Made by a program: the position numbers and the translations under genes
Notes under the pieces: generated by a model
The model's input: only the letters and a program-made list of their open reading frames with translations
What the model was told of the DNA's origin: nothing
Database searches by the model: none
NCBI RefSeq assembly: GCF_002005305.1
Contig: NZ_CP014782.1
Location: forward strand, 5,146,001-5,210,000
DNA: 64,000 nt
Reading direction: 5' to 3'
Source: Shewanella psychrophila
GTDB taxonomy: Bacteria; Pseudomonadota; Gammaproteobacteria; Enterobacterales; Shewanellaceae
Part shown: in pieces, positions 33,900-42,569 of the stretch
Numbering within the stretch: position 1 is the first letter of the stretch
Layout of the letters: each line of letters opens with the position of its first letter

Positions 33900-34023
33900 C
33901 TGTTCATACTCTCAATTCTTTATGTGACTGCTAACAACACAATCTAAGTGTTAATTTGTGACGTACTTTACAGACGATAGTAAAAAATTGAAACTCGCAC
34001 TTTTAGGAATAGCTCTGCGCAAC

Positions 34024-35061
34024 TTAAAACATATTATTAAGCGCGATACCTAAACCAACACGAGTTTGACTGTGATTATAATCAATCAGGCTATCGCCAT
34101 AGCCGTTAAAGAAGGTCACATAGCCTTTTAACTTGCCATACAACGGGGTTGTGAGGTTAACTTGCACCGCACCATTACTGGTTGAAAAATTTTGGCGTAA
34201 TTTCACACTCAACTCATAATCGCCGAAATCGTAACCCATGCCATATTCGGCATGCCCCATGTAATCAGCAATATCAGGGTTATCATCTCCACCGGATTCT
34301 AACGGGTCAGTTTTAGCATCCTCAGGCAAGCGATACCAAGGTCTGATGTACCAGACCCAATCCTCTTTCTCAAAAATTAATTCAGCGAAAATCCGATTCC
34401 ATGAACGTGAAAGTGGCACTGAGCGGCCATTCGATTGGTGCTCTATACCAAACATGAAGCCTGTATTACTCTCATAAGGATGCCAATCTAACGGCATCAC
34501 ATAGAACAGCTCAGGATTGTAATTAGTTTCTCTAAATGGACTAGAAATATCGTCGGCATACACCTGCCACCAAGCCTCAATAGTAAATGCACCATAAATC
34601 CTATCTCCTTCAACAAATAATGAGTTGTAAGTTAAAGGGAATTTAAGACTCAATTGAAATTTAGCCTCAACATTCTTCAGACCATCCTCAAAAGGTTGAT
34701 CACTGCTATACGCATTGGGATTAATTTCATTAGTAGAATAAATCGGTAAAATATAATTCATTCTATGGGGCGTAAGCACAAACTCTGACTGTTCACTTTG
34801 TCTTTCTTGAATAATTCGCTTCGTGAGTACACCAGCTTTAGTTTCTTTACCAAATAAAGTAATAGTGTCATCGTGGGCTATAGATGCCTGTGCCTCACAA
34901 ATTCCCCTAATCTCACCGAGCGTCATTTCATCGGTACCAATTTCCACTTGTTTAGCAATACAGTCACTCATTGGTGAGGCTTGAACCTGACTAATGCTGC
35001 TCAGTAATAGAGATGCTATACCTAAAGACTTGTAATTTAAACGTACCAAAATAAATTCCAT
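34024..35061 (-). CDS. pldA: Outer membrane phospholipase A1
   Basis: 345 aa with a signal peptide cut after QVQA. Outer-membrane beta-barrel that hydrolyses phospholipid acyl chains, keeping the outer leaflet free of phospholipid. The catalytic motif EHQSNGR gives His about 208 and Ser about 210, and Asn about 222 lies in SRSWNRI; the His-to-Asn spacing of 14 is that of E. coli OmpLA. The last residue is Phe, as expected for barrel assembly. The N-terminal extension to about residue 95 is longer than in E. coli. Single gene. Confidence 0.95.
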   Translation of the reverse strand: MEFILVRLNYKSLGIASLLLSSISQVQASPMSDCIAKQVEIGTDEMTLGEIRGICEAQASIAHDDTITLFGKETKAGVLTKRIIQERQSEQSEFVLTPHRMNYILPIYSTNEINPNAYSSDQPFEDGLKNVEAKFQLSLKFPLTYNSLFVEGDRIYGAFTIEAWWQVYADDISSPFRETNYNPELFYVMPLDWHPYESNTGFMFGIEHQSNGRSVPLSRSWNRIFAELIFEKEDWVWYIRPWYRLPEDAKTDPLESGGDDNPDIADYMGHAEYGMGYDFGDYELSVKLRQNFSTSNGAVQVNLTTPLYGKLKGYVTFFNGYGDSLIDYNHSQTRVGLGIALNNMF

Positions 35062-35452
35062 ATCATTGTTGATGACTGCACTTAATTTTGTGCAGCCCCA
35101 TCGGCAAAGGGGATAAAGCGCCTTAATTCATCCTAGAAATAAGGCATTAAAAGATAAAAAATACGCTACCGCTATAGTGTGCATAGTAAATCAAGTTGTT
35201 ATGTATTCCAACAAAGCAGTAAAAACCTTAACCTAACACCATCTAGATCAACAAGATATTCTCAAGTGTCTTGCTTCAATCAGTACAGGTTTAGTATCGC
35301 GAACTTGTTATACCTCAGTTTAAGTATCCTTGGTCTAAACAGATTAAGCTAAAACCCTTTACCAGCCGCCTTTATTGGCTAAATTAAATCCGATCTCTTT
35401 ATCGATATAGCAAAGCTCTATCTTGCCCTGTATCATACGCGGCAGACTTTTT
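35062..35452. other. Divergent intergenic region between pldA and the aminotransferase
   Basis: About 390 bp, AT-rich, presumably holding both promoters. I see no strong palindrome, repeat or small ORF that I can support. Confidence 0.4.
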
Positions 35453-36799
35453 ATGATTAAGACCGACAAGATGAGCAATGCCAACAAGCCAGCCACCAAT
35501 GCGCTGCTAAAACAGGCCCACAACAACATGCCTATGGGTGTGGCCGATAGTTACCGTTACTGGGGTGAAGAAAACACAGTATTCGTTAAAAGCAGTTTGG
35601 GCTGTACCATTACCGATGCAGACGATCAGCAGTTTATCGATTTCCGTCTCGCTTATGGACCTATTATCTTGGGCTATCGCGATAGCAGAGTCGACCAAGA
35701 AGTCGTTGCAGCCATCACAGAGCGCGGCACCATTTCAGGTTTCTCCACCGAGTTAGATTCTGAAGTGATCGAACTGATTAAGCAGATGTGTCCCAACATT
35801 CAAAAGATGCGCTTTGCCAACTCAGGTACAGAAGCCGTGATTGGTGCAGTTCGTACTGCCCGTGGTTTTACTGGTCGCAATAAGATTGTTGTAGTCGAAG
35901 GCGGTTTTCATGGTCTGTACGACGAGATGATGTGGAAATCTGATGTAGACAATTGGGACAGCGAAACTGAAGCGGCGCCTAAGATTGCCGCTTTTGGTGG
36001 CGGCATTCCAGAAGCGAGTCGTGAGCACCTGGAAACGGTGCCGCTCAATGACTTTACAGCCATTGATGACGTATTTGCTCGTGTCGGCGATGATATCGCG
36101 GCCATAGTAATAGAGCCGATTTTAGGCAATTGTGGCAGCATCGCATCGACCCAAGAATACATGCAGAAATTACGTGATATCTGTGATGCTAATGGCACAT
36201 TGCTTATCATGGATGAAGTTAAAACGGGTTTCCGCGTAGCTAAAGGTGGCGCACAGGAGCTTTATGGTATTCATGCTGATCTCACCACCTATGCCAAAGC
36301 CATGGGCAATGGCTATCCGGTAGCCGCCTTCGGTGGTCGCAAGGAAGTCATGGACGTGATCAGCTTTGGAAAAAATGGCGTAACTCATGGTGGCACTTAT
36401 ACCGCCAACATGATCGCCTTAAGTGCCGCTAAGGCGACCTTGACGATCTTGAATGAAACCAATGCCTACGACTCCATCAATAAAGCTGGCGCCGATATCC
36501 AACAGGTGTTGTCACGAGTATTTACCAAACATGGTATCGAACATAAGTTTGCCGGCCCGGATGCTATGTTCGGCATTCACTTTGGCAACCAGGTGCCTCA
36601 TAATTATCGTGATTGGAAGAAAACCGACAGCGCGCTGTATACCGAGTTTGCCCATAACTTGATTAATAGCGGCATCATGCTTGAGCCTGATTCCCGCGAG
36701 CCTTGGTTTATCTGTGAATCTCACAAGGACATAGACCTTGCCAAGCTGGAAGAAATTGCCGATGCGGCCATGGCAAAAGCCATAGCCGATCGCCTGTAA
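35453..36799 (+). CDS. Class III aminotransferase, glutamate-1-semialdehyde aminomutase-like
   Basis: 448 aa PLP enzyme. MRFANSGTEAVIGAVRTARG is the phosphate-binding turn, LLIMDEVKTGFR holds the cofactor Asp, and TTYAKAMGNGYPVAAFGG carries the Schiff-base Lys. The overall pattern is HemL-like, but the N- and C-terminal parts differ from HemL, so it is more likely a transaminase or aminomutase of secondary metabolism than the haem enzyme. ATG 35453 is preferred over TTG 35423; ATG 35471 is also possible. No neighbour points to a pathway. Confidence 0.85.
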   Translation: MIKTDKMSNANKPATNALLKQAHNNMPMGVADSYRYWGEENTVFVKSSLGCTITDADDQQFIDFRLAYGPIILGYRDSRVDQEVVAAITERGTISGFSTELDSEVIELIKQMCPNIQKMRFANSGTEAVIGAVRTARGFTGRNKIVVVEGGFHGLYDEMMWKSDVDNWDSETEAAPKIAAFGGGIPEASREHLETVPLNDFTAIDDVFARVGDDIAAIVIEPILGNCGSIASTQEYMQKLRDICDANGTLLIMDEVKTGFRVAKGGAQELYGIHADLTTYAKAMGNGYPVAAFGGRKEVMDVISFGKNGVTHGGTYTANMIALSAAKATLTILNETNAYDSINKAGADIQQVLSRVFTKHGIEHKFAGPDAMFGIHFGNQVPHNYRDWKKTDSALYTEFAHNLINSGIMLEPDSREPWFICESHKDIDLAKLEEIADAAMAKAIADRL

Positions 36800-36840
36800 G
36801 GCCCAAAGCCTTTAGCTCAACAGAAACTCAATAAAAATTC

Positions 36841-36878
36841 AAAGGTGCGTTCCATGGTTAATGGCTCGCACCTTTTTT
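36841..36878 (+). terminator. Terminator after the aminotransferase
   Basis: AAAGGTGCG facing CGCACCTTT with an inner CCAT/ATGG stem, followed by a T run. Confidence 0.8.
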
Positions 36879-36898
36879 GTATCTAACTTAGCCCCCTA

Positions 36899-37558
36899 TT
36901 AGCTAGCAATACTCGCTTTATTGCGCCTTGCCTGAAAGCGTGTCGACAGATAGAAATCATTAAACACTTGCTCAAAATCACCTGAGACTGATTGCTTTGC
37001 GATATCCAGAGATAACAGGGTCTTTTGCCATTGCTTAACTGATGGGTAATTAGCAAAGAAATCGAAGCCCACCCCATCTTCGACTAATCTGGCACGATAC
37101 AAAATAGGTAACCAGGCAATATCGACACGGCTTATCTCTTCGCCCATAAAATAGCTGTGCTTGCCTAGTTGCCGCTCCATATTAGCAATGGCCTTTTCAA
37201 ACACGTCAAGATAAGCCTCGAACTCAGGTTGAGTTTCACTCCTCATGGTGCTGCACTGTGGCACATAATTTTTAGACCCATAATTTGCCCACGCTTCTAT
37301 TAAGGCCGCTTCCTCATTCGTCTTCGCCTGATATAGTCTTCCATGTAGGGACTCCAGATAACTCACTATTGCATCAGCATCAAACAAGGCCTCTCCAGAC
37401 TCGGTGATTAACACAGGCGCTTTGCCATTTGGAGATATATCGAACAAACAATTGTCAAAGTCGGCATATTCGACTTCATAAGGCAGCTTAATTGCCTCAA
37501 GCATGGAAGTTACATACTGAAAAAATGGGCAAACCTTAAAACTAATGATGTTAATCAT
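36899..37558 (-). CDS. GST-like protein, CPF (omega-type) active site, copy 2
   Basis: 219 aa from ATG 37558, which has AGGA upstream. The N-terminal thioredoxin-like domain has KVCPFFQYVTSMLEAIKLPY, with Cys as the probable catalytic thiol, and the glutathione-binding SPNGKAPVLITESGEALFDADA. The helical domain follows. It is clearly a paralogue of the next gene (37700-38398), sharing LEA-KLPYEVEY, NYGSKNYVPQCSTM and IAWLPILYRA, but it lacks that protein's Cys-rich tail. Probably co-transcribed with it across 141 bp. Confidence 0.9.
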   Translation of the reverse strand: MINIISFKVCPFFQYVTSMLEAIKLPYEVEYADFDNCLFDISPNGKAPVLITESGEALFDADAIVSYLESLHGRLYQAKTNEEAALIEAWANYGSKNYVPQCSTMRSETQPEFEAYLDVFEKAIANMERQLGKHSYFMGEEISRVDIAWLPILYRARLVEDGVGFDFFANYPSVKQWQKTLLSLDIAKQSVSGDFEQVFNDFYLSTRFQARRNKASIAS

Positions 37559-37699
37559 AATCAAATCCTAGGGGCCTAATTCCGCCCAAAGCACAAAAAA
37601 TATCGAATCGATAAGAATAGAATAGAGATGAATAGTGCAGTGCTTACTGGCTAACATTTATCAATGCAGCAGGTACATATAAATCTCAGCTGACCCTCG

Positions 37700-38398
37700 C
37701 TAACCGCAGCAAGCACTTGAGCCACAAGTGTCCCCCAGCGGTACATCCTGCCCATCACCTAAGTAAGTATTAGTAAGATAAAAGTTCTTAAAGAGCGGCT
37801 CGAAATCTTCCGAAACCGTATTTTCTATTGCTAAGCTCCCTAACACATTCTTTTGCCAAGCCTGAGCCTTGGGTAAACCACAGAGAAAATCATAATCAGT
37901 ATATTTTTTAACTATCGCAGCACGATGCAACAATGGCACCCAGGCAATATCGACATTACTTAGCTCATCAGACTTAAAGAATTGCGTCTTGCCGGACAGC
38001 TGGGCTTCAACCTTAGCAAAGGCCGCAACCAATTTTTCTGAGCGCTTGATAAAGGTCTCTCTGTCTTTGCTGCTCATGGTGCCACATTGAACCAGGTAGT
38101 GTTTAGAGCCTAAGTAGCTCCAGGCTCTATCCTGAGCACGCTGTTCATTGCTCACCTTGTCCTCCAATGGACCGTATTCATCTCGGATATACTCAATAAT
38201 GGCATCAGACTCAAACAGTGCCGTCCCAGCTTCGGTAACCATCACAGGCACCTGACCGTTCGGTGCTAAGTCTAAAAACCACTGTGGTTTGTCTTTGAGA
38301 TTAATGTATTCAACCTCGAAAGGGATTTTCTTAACTTCTAATGCAGCTGTGACTCGCTGAACAAAAGGACAAATTTTAAAGCTAATTAGTTTGATCAT
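37700..38398 (-). CDS. GST-like protein, CPF active site, with a C-terminal Cys cluster
   Basis: 232 aa. The N-terminal KICPFVQRVTAALEVKKIPFEVEY gives the omega/Dhar-like CPF motif. The glutathione site is APNGQVPVMVTEAGTALFESDA, followed by an all-helical domain with IAWVPLLHRA. It ends in GDTCGSSACCG, three Cys in the last eight residues and unusual for a GST; this may bind metal or form a mixed disulfide. Its promoter carries the same CATCCTTTT-N11-CGTCT element as the ECF sigma gene at 11.8 kb, so it is a likely member of that regulon. Followed by a paralogue. Confidence 0.92.
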   Translation of the reverse strand: MIKLISFKICPFVQRVTAALEVKKIPFEVEYINLKDKPQWFLDLAPNGQVPVMVTEAGTALFESDAIIEYIRDEYGPLEDKVSNEQRAQDRAWSYLGSKHYLVQCGTMSSKDRETFIKRSEKLVAAFAKVEAQLSGKTQFFKSDELSNVDIAWVPLLHRAAIVKKYTDYDFLCGLPKAQAWQKNVLGSLAIENTVSEDFEPLFKNFYLTNTYLGDGQDVPLGDTCGSSACCG

Positions 38399-38452
38399 AT
38401 TCTTGTCTCTCGCCTATTAATTTCAAATGGGTTTTGTATCTACATTTAATAA

Positions 38453-38480
38453 GACGAGATTAATTCGAAAAGGATGGAAA
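38453..38480 (-). promoter_or_regulatory. Third candidate ECF promoter, before the GST-like gene
   Basis: Minus strand: TATTTCCATCCTTTT and CGTCTT with 15 nt between CATCC and CGTC, 55 nt upstream of the start codon. It is identical in spacing, and nearly so in core sequence, to the elements at 11121-11150 and 11808-11840. Confidence 0.7.
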
Positions 38481-38519
38481 TAATTTAATGTTTTCTTGGC
38501 AGCTTTATATAAGGATAAA

Positions 38520-38550
38520 AAATGCCGCTAAGTTTAACTTAGCGGCATTT
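38520..38550 (-). terminator. Terminator after the Dyp peroxidase gene
   Basis: Palindrome with 15-nt arms around one T (AAATGCCGCTAAGTT and its complement). On the minus strand it is followed by six T, and it lies 88 bp after the stop. Confidence 0.85.
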
Positions 38551-38637
38551 AGGCTGGAAATGCACTTTTCGATTAAAGCGCTTTCGATAAGAGTACTTTC
38601 TAGTAAAACTCTTTCAATTCTGTTGAACTGGTGACAG

Positions 38638-39645
38638 TTAAACCCCTGCCTTACTTTCCATAAAGTCCAATGATGGAGCGAAGAATGAAGAGCCTGTCAG
38701 CGCCTGAGTGAAGTGCAGCAGATGATCATGATTTCCATTGCCATCACCGTGAACCATACTCTCAAGCATCTTCTCAAAGTTATCCGAGTTACGACAGTTT
38801 GAGATAAACATCAAACCTTGCTCTTTAACCGAGCCATAAGGCATGCTTTGCCTGAGGATCTCCATTGACTTACCATCACTGTCTTTAAGATTAACGCGCT
38901 TGATATGGCTGGTAAGCGGCTTATCGGCAGATTCGTATTCGATATTATCTTGCTTGGTTCTGCCCATAATATCTTCCTGCTTTTTCTGGGGCAGGCGATT
39001 CCACTTACTCAGGTTATGGGCAAACTTCTGAACATGAATATAACTGCCCGATTTAAAAGCTGCATCTTCATCACCGATTAAGGCTACTTCCTGACGGCTA
39101 CGCCCCTTAGGGTTTTCAGTTCCATCGACGAAGCCAGTGAGATCCCGATTGTCCATGAAACGAAATCCTCGTTCCTCATCGACCAACTCGACTAACCCCT
39201 CGAACATCTGACAGATTTCATTAGCCACAAGATGCAAGATATCGAAACGATCACAGCGGATATGAACAAACAGATCGTACTCGAGAGCCGGTGCATCTCG
39301 ATTACCGGCATTCATGGCTGGAAACGGCTTGAGCTGAGCCGGGCGAGCAGAAGGATACAGACTATCCCAATAGTTAGCTCCCACAGCCAGAAAGCCGTTG
39401 AATGCACTATCGGCATATTGATCGGTCAATTCATAAATATATTGAGCCACGTTAGCGATACAAGGACGCAGATCTGTCTCTACACTCTCATTGGCATTAA
39501 ACATCAAATAAATACTGTGCAAATTTCCTTCCGCACACACACCTAACTGTTCACGAGGCATAACCTGATTATCCATCTCTCTAATTACCTTCTGCACTAA
39601 TTCAATTTCGGCATTATTATCCATAACTTTAGGGAATAATGACAT
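38638..39645 (-). CDS. Dyp-type haem peroxidase, YfeX-like
   Basis: 335 aa, no signal peptide, so cytoplasmic. GFVDGTENPKGR holds the catalytic Asp of the GxxDG box. The proximal haem His is probably in the SGSYIHVQKFAHNL segment, and LMFISNCRN is a further conserved box. It oxidises porphyrinogens or aromatic substrates with peroxide. Size and motifs fit the YfeX/B-type group. It starts at ATG 39645, with ATG 39624 as an alternative. It lies upstream of the two GST-like genes on the same strand but is separated from them by a strong terminator. Confidence 0.93.
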   Translation of the reverse strand: MSLFPKVMDNNAEIELVQKVIREMDNQVMPREQLGVCAEGNLHSIYLMFNANESVETDLRPCIANVAQYIYELTDQYADSAFNGFLAVGANYWDSLYPSARPAQLKPFPAMNAGNRDAPALEYDLFVHIRCDRFDILHLVANEICQMFEGLVELVDEERGFRFMDNRDLTGFVDGTENPKGRSRQEVALIGDEDAAFKSGSYIHVQKFAHNLSKWNRLPQKKQEDIMGRTKQDNIEYESADKPLTSHIKRVNLKDSDGKSMEILRQSMPYGSVKEQGLMFISNCRNSDNFEKMLESMVHGDGNGNHDHLLHFTQALTGSSFFAPSLDFMESKAGV

Positions 39646-39711
39646 TAACTAACGCACATTTAAGCACTTTGACGTAAACAATCAAGTTAACACAGTAGAC
39701 AGATGGGATCT

Positions 39712-40740
39712 TCAGAATACGACTAAAGAGTGAGCCTGTGCTTGAAGATGTACCTTTTGACCAGGCATAAGCTGATTGAGTTGACTCTTTACCTCATAGA
39801 AATGCTGCGCCACCTGAACCTGATAATGGCAAATATTACCTAGGAAACGACGCTCAATGATCACTCCATGCCCTTGCTCATCGGCGGTGATTTCCAGCTG
39901 CTGGGGCCTGATAAGAATCTCGCCTTGATAGCTAACCGGATGTGATAACTCCGTGGTACTGGTGAGCAAACCGATTGGTGTATCGACCACAAAATTGTCT
40001 TTCACTGATGCAGGAATGTAATTGCCACGGCCTAAAAAGTCCGCCACATACCGCTCACGAGGTGAGGTATATAGCTCTTCTGCGGTGCCATACTGAACGA
40101 TATACCCCTCCTTAAACAGAGCTAATTTATCAGCGAAAACAAAGGCTTCATCTTTACTGTGTGTCACAAACACCGCACTGACATTTCTTTGCTTCAGGAT
40201 ATTGCGGATCTCTAACATCATCTCGCCCCGGACTTTGGCATCGATATTAGAGAAAGGCTCATCTAGCAACAATAGCTCTGGCTCATAAGCTAAGGCTCTG
40301 GCTATTGAGACTCTCTGTTGCTGGCCACCCGATAGCTCATGGGGATAACGCTGAGCGAGCCCTTCGAGTTTAACAAGTTCCAGCATCTCATCCAGCCTGG
40401 CTAACCTTTCAGCCTTATCTAAGCCTTTAACCCCGAATAGAATATTTTCGGCAACGTTAAGGTGTGGAAACAATGCATAATCTTGGAAGATCATCCCGAC
40501 ACCTCTTTGTTCACTAGGGATAAATACATGAGGCCCGGTCAAAAATTCGCCATTAATGCTAATTTCACCTTGGCTCACGCCTTGTAACCCGGCGATGGCC
40601 CTAAGTAAGGTCGTCTTACCACAACCACTGGGGCCCAAAAGCGCAGCTATCTCCCCTTTTTCGAGCGTTAGATCTAACCCCTTCAATACCTGCTGACCTT
40701 GATAGTCACTGTGCACGCCTCGAATACTTAATGTGGACAT
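39712..40740 (-). CDS. fbpC: Fe(3+) ABC transporter ATP-binding protein
   Basis: 342 aa from ATG 40740, which has a GGAG; GTG 40758 is the earlier alternative. Walker A GPSGCGKTTLLRAIAG, signature LSGGQQQRVSIARALA and Walker B LLLLDEPFSNID are intact. The C-terminal TOBE-like regulatory domain (RPQQLEITADEQGHG, KVHLQAQAHSL) fits the ferric-iron FbpC/CysA-like subfamily. It powers import by FbpB and FbpA, whose genes are directly upstream; 46 nt separate it from fbpB. Confidence 0.93.
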   Translation of the reverse strand: MSTLSIRGVHSDYQGQQVLKGLDLTLEKGEIAALLGPSGCGKTTLLRAIAGLQGVSQGEISINGEFLTGPHVFIPSEQRGVGMIFQDYALFPHLNVAENILFGVKGLDKAERLARLDEMLELVKLEGLAQRYPHELSGGQQQRVSIARALAYEPELLLLDEPFSNIDAKVRGEMMLEIRNILKQRNVSAVFVTHSKDEAFVFADKLALFKEGYIVQYGTAEELYTSPRERYVADFLGRGNYIPASVKDNFVVDTPIGLLTSTTELSHPVSYQGEILIRPQQLEITADEQGHGVIIERRFLGNICHYQVQVAQHFYEVKSQLNQLMPGQKVHLQAQAHSLVVF

Positions 40741-40786
40741 ATTTTTTTGCTCCAGCACCCAAAAAGAATAACTTTTGGATTAATCG

Positions 40787-42418
40787 TTAGTTTTCTTGCT
40801 CTAAAGAGCGATTTAAATAGATAAGCGGCACCAGGCCAACCAGCACAATCACAATCGCAGCCAGTGCACCATGTTCGAGTTGCTCATCGGAGACAAATTG
40901 AAATACATAGGTCGCTAAGTTTTCGAAACCCACCGGACGTAATAACAAGGCTGCGGGCAGCTCCTTCATACACTCGATAAATACCAGTAATAATCCCGCA
41001 AATATGCCCTTCCTCAGTAGCGGCATATGCACTCGCCACAGCAAGGCCTTAGGCTTAAGTCCCATGGTGATCGCAGCCATATCCAGTGAAGGAGAGATTC
41101 GTTTGTAACTATTCTCAACACTGCCGATAGCGATGGCAGAAAATCGAATACAGAAAGCAAAAATAATGATAAATACGCTACCGGTAAAGACTAGACCCGG
41201 TCCAGCCTGTCCGAAATATTCATAGAGATCATTGACGGCAAAATCCAACATGGTGAAGGGAACCAAGATACCGATAGCTAAAACCGTCCCGGGGAGTGCG
41301 TAACCTGTCGATGCGAGCCGAGAAGGTAAGATATCTGACACTCTAGGACTAATTCTCTGAATAAAGATCAGGAGCACGCCAATACAAACAGCAATAACAC
41401 TGACAATCGCGGCGATATATAGACTGTTGAAGCTGTATTCCCAAAAAGCCGCATTCCAGCTTTCATCGAAATAATCCCAGGCATATTGCAATAAGATAAC
41501 GAATGGCAGCAGGAATGAAAACAATAGCAAGAGGCTACAATAAGCCGTAGCGAGTACCGCATTTAAGCCCGTAAGCTTAGAAACAGAGGTTTCATTTGGG
41601 CCCGATTGCTTCTGAAACAATTGCTGCTTTCTTCGGGCAAAGCGCTCGAAGCCTATCATTGAAAATATCACCAATAACATGATAGCCGACAGTTTGGCCG
41701 CAGCCGATAAACTACCATAACCAAGCCAAGTATCGTAAACCGCTGTCGTTAGTGTTGGCACTGCAAAATAGCTTACTGTCGCGAAGTCCGCCGCCGTTTC
41801 CATCGCCACCAATGACGCCCCGACAGCCAATGCCGGTCTGGCCATAGGCAAACTCAGACGCCAAAAGCTCTGCCATGGACCACAGCCCATGACTCTTGAA
41901 GCATGTTGCAGACTAGATGATTGCTCCATAAATGCCGTTCTGGCAAGAAGATAAATATAAGGAAATAATACCAGCGCAAGCACCACTGAGGCCCCTGCTA
42001 AGCTTCTGATCTCAGGAAAGTAATAATCACCCGGAGCTTGCCAGTCAAACCAGAAACGCAGCGTTTTTTGCACCGGTCCCGCATAGTCCAATAAATCCGT
42101 ATAAACATATGCCACTACATAAGCAGGCATAGCTAAGGGGAGAAGCAATGCCCACTGAAAGGCTTTCCGACCAGGAAAATGACATTTAGCCACCAGCCAG
42201 GCGGCAGGTGTCGCTATCAGCAAGGCACAGATACAGACACCGAGCATAAGTAAAATAGTATTGCTGATATAAGTGGGCAGAACGGTATTAAAAAGATGAC
42301 CAAACACATCTTCATCTGGAACGAAGGCCTGAGCTATGATAGCCAGCAGTGGCAGTATGATTATTGCCGCGATGAGATAGCCGACAAGAGACCAAGTTCT
42401 GGATAAACCTAAAATCAT
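40787..42418 (-). CDS. fbpB: Fe(3+) ABC transporter permease
   Basis: About 543 aa from ATG 42418 (GTG 42430 is an alternative). It has two homologous halves of about six membrane helices, each with a permease EAA-like loop (ASRVMGCGPWQSFWRLSLPM, and ITMGLKPKALLWRVHMPLL). This two-in-one layout is typical of FbpB/SfuB ferric iron permeases. It lies between fbpA (151 nt upstream, with a hairpin in the gap) and fbpC. Confidence 0.93.
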   Translation of the reverse strand: MILGLSRTWSLVGYLIAAIIILPLLAIIAQAFVPDEDVFGHLFNTVLPTYISNTILLMLGVCICALLIATPAAWLVAKCHFPGRKAFQWALLLPLAMPAYVVAYVYTDLLDYAGPVQKTLRFWFDWQAPGDYYFPEIRSLAGASVVLALVLFPYIYLLARTAFMEQSSSLQHASRVMGCGPWQSFWRLSLPMARPALAVGASLVAMETAADFATVSYFAVPTLTTAVYDTWLGYGSLSAAAKLSAIMLLVIFSMIGFERFARRKQQLFQKQSGPNETSVSKLTGLNAVLATAYCSLLLLFSFLLPFVILLQYAWDYFDESWNAAFWEYSFNSLYIAAIVSVIAVCIGVLLIFIQRISPRVSDILPSRLASTGYALPGTVLAIGILVPFTMLDFAVNDLYEYFGQAGPGLVFTGSVFIIIFAFCIRFSAIAIGSVENSYKRISPSLDMAAITMGLKPKALLWRVHMPLLRKGIFAGLLLVFIECMKELPAALLLRPVGFENLATYVFQFVSDEQLEHGALAAIVIVLVGLVPLIYLNRSLEQEN

Positions 42419-42526
42419 TGATGGGTCCACTTTGATTGACGAGATATTATCCCCGACAAACCTAAATCTAAGCTTAAATGAGAAAGATTATAACTTACAA
42501 AAATATTAAGCATGGCTCAAAAACAA

Positions 42527-42552
42527 AAATAGCCTTCAATTGAAGGCTATTT
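42527..42552 (-). terminator. Hairpin between fbpA and fbpB
   Basis: An 18-bp perfect palindrome AGCCTTCAATTGAAGGCT, extended by AATA/TATT. On the minus strand it ends in TTTTTG. A partial terminator here would give more binding protein than permease, as is common in ABC importers. Confidence 0.7.
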
Positions 42553-42569
42553 CATATTGGCTTACTTTT

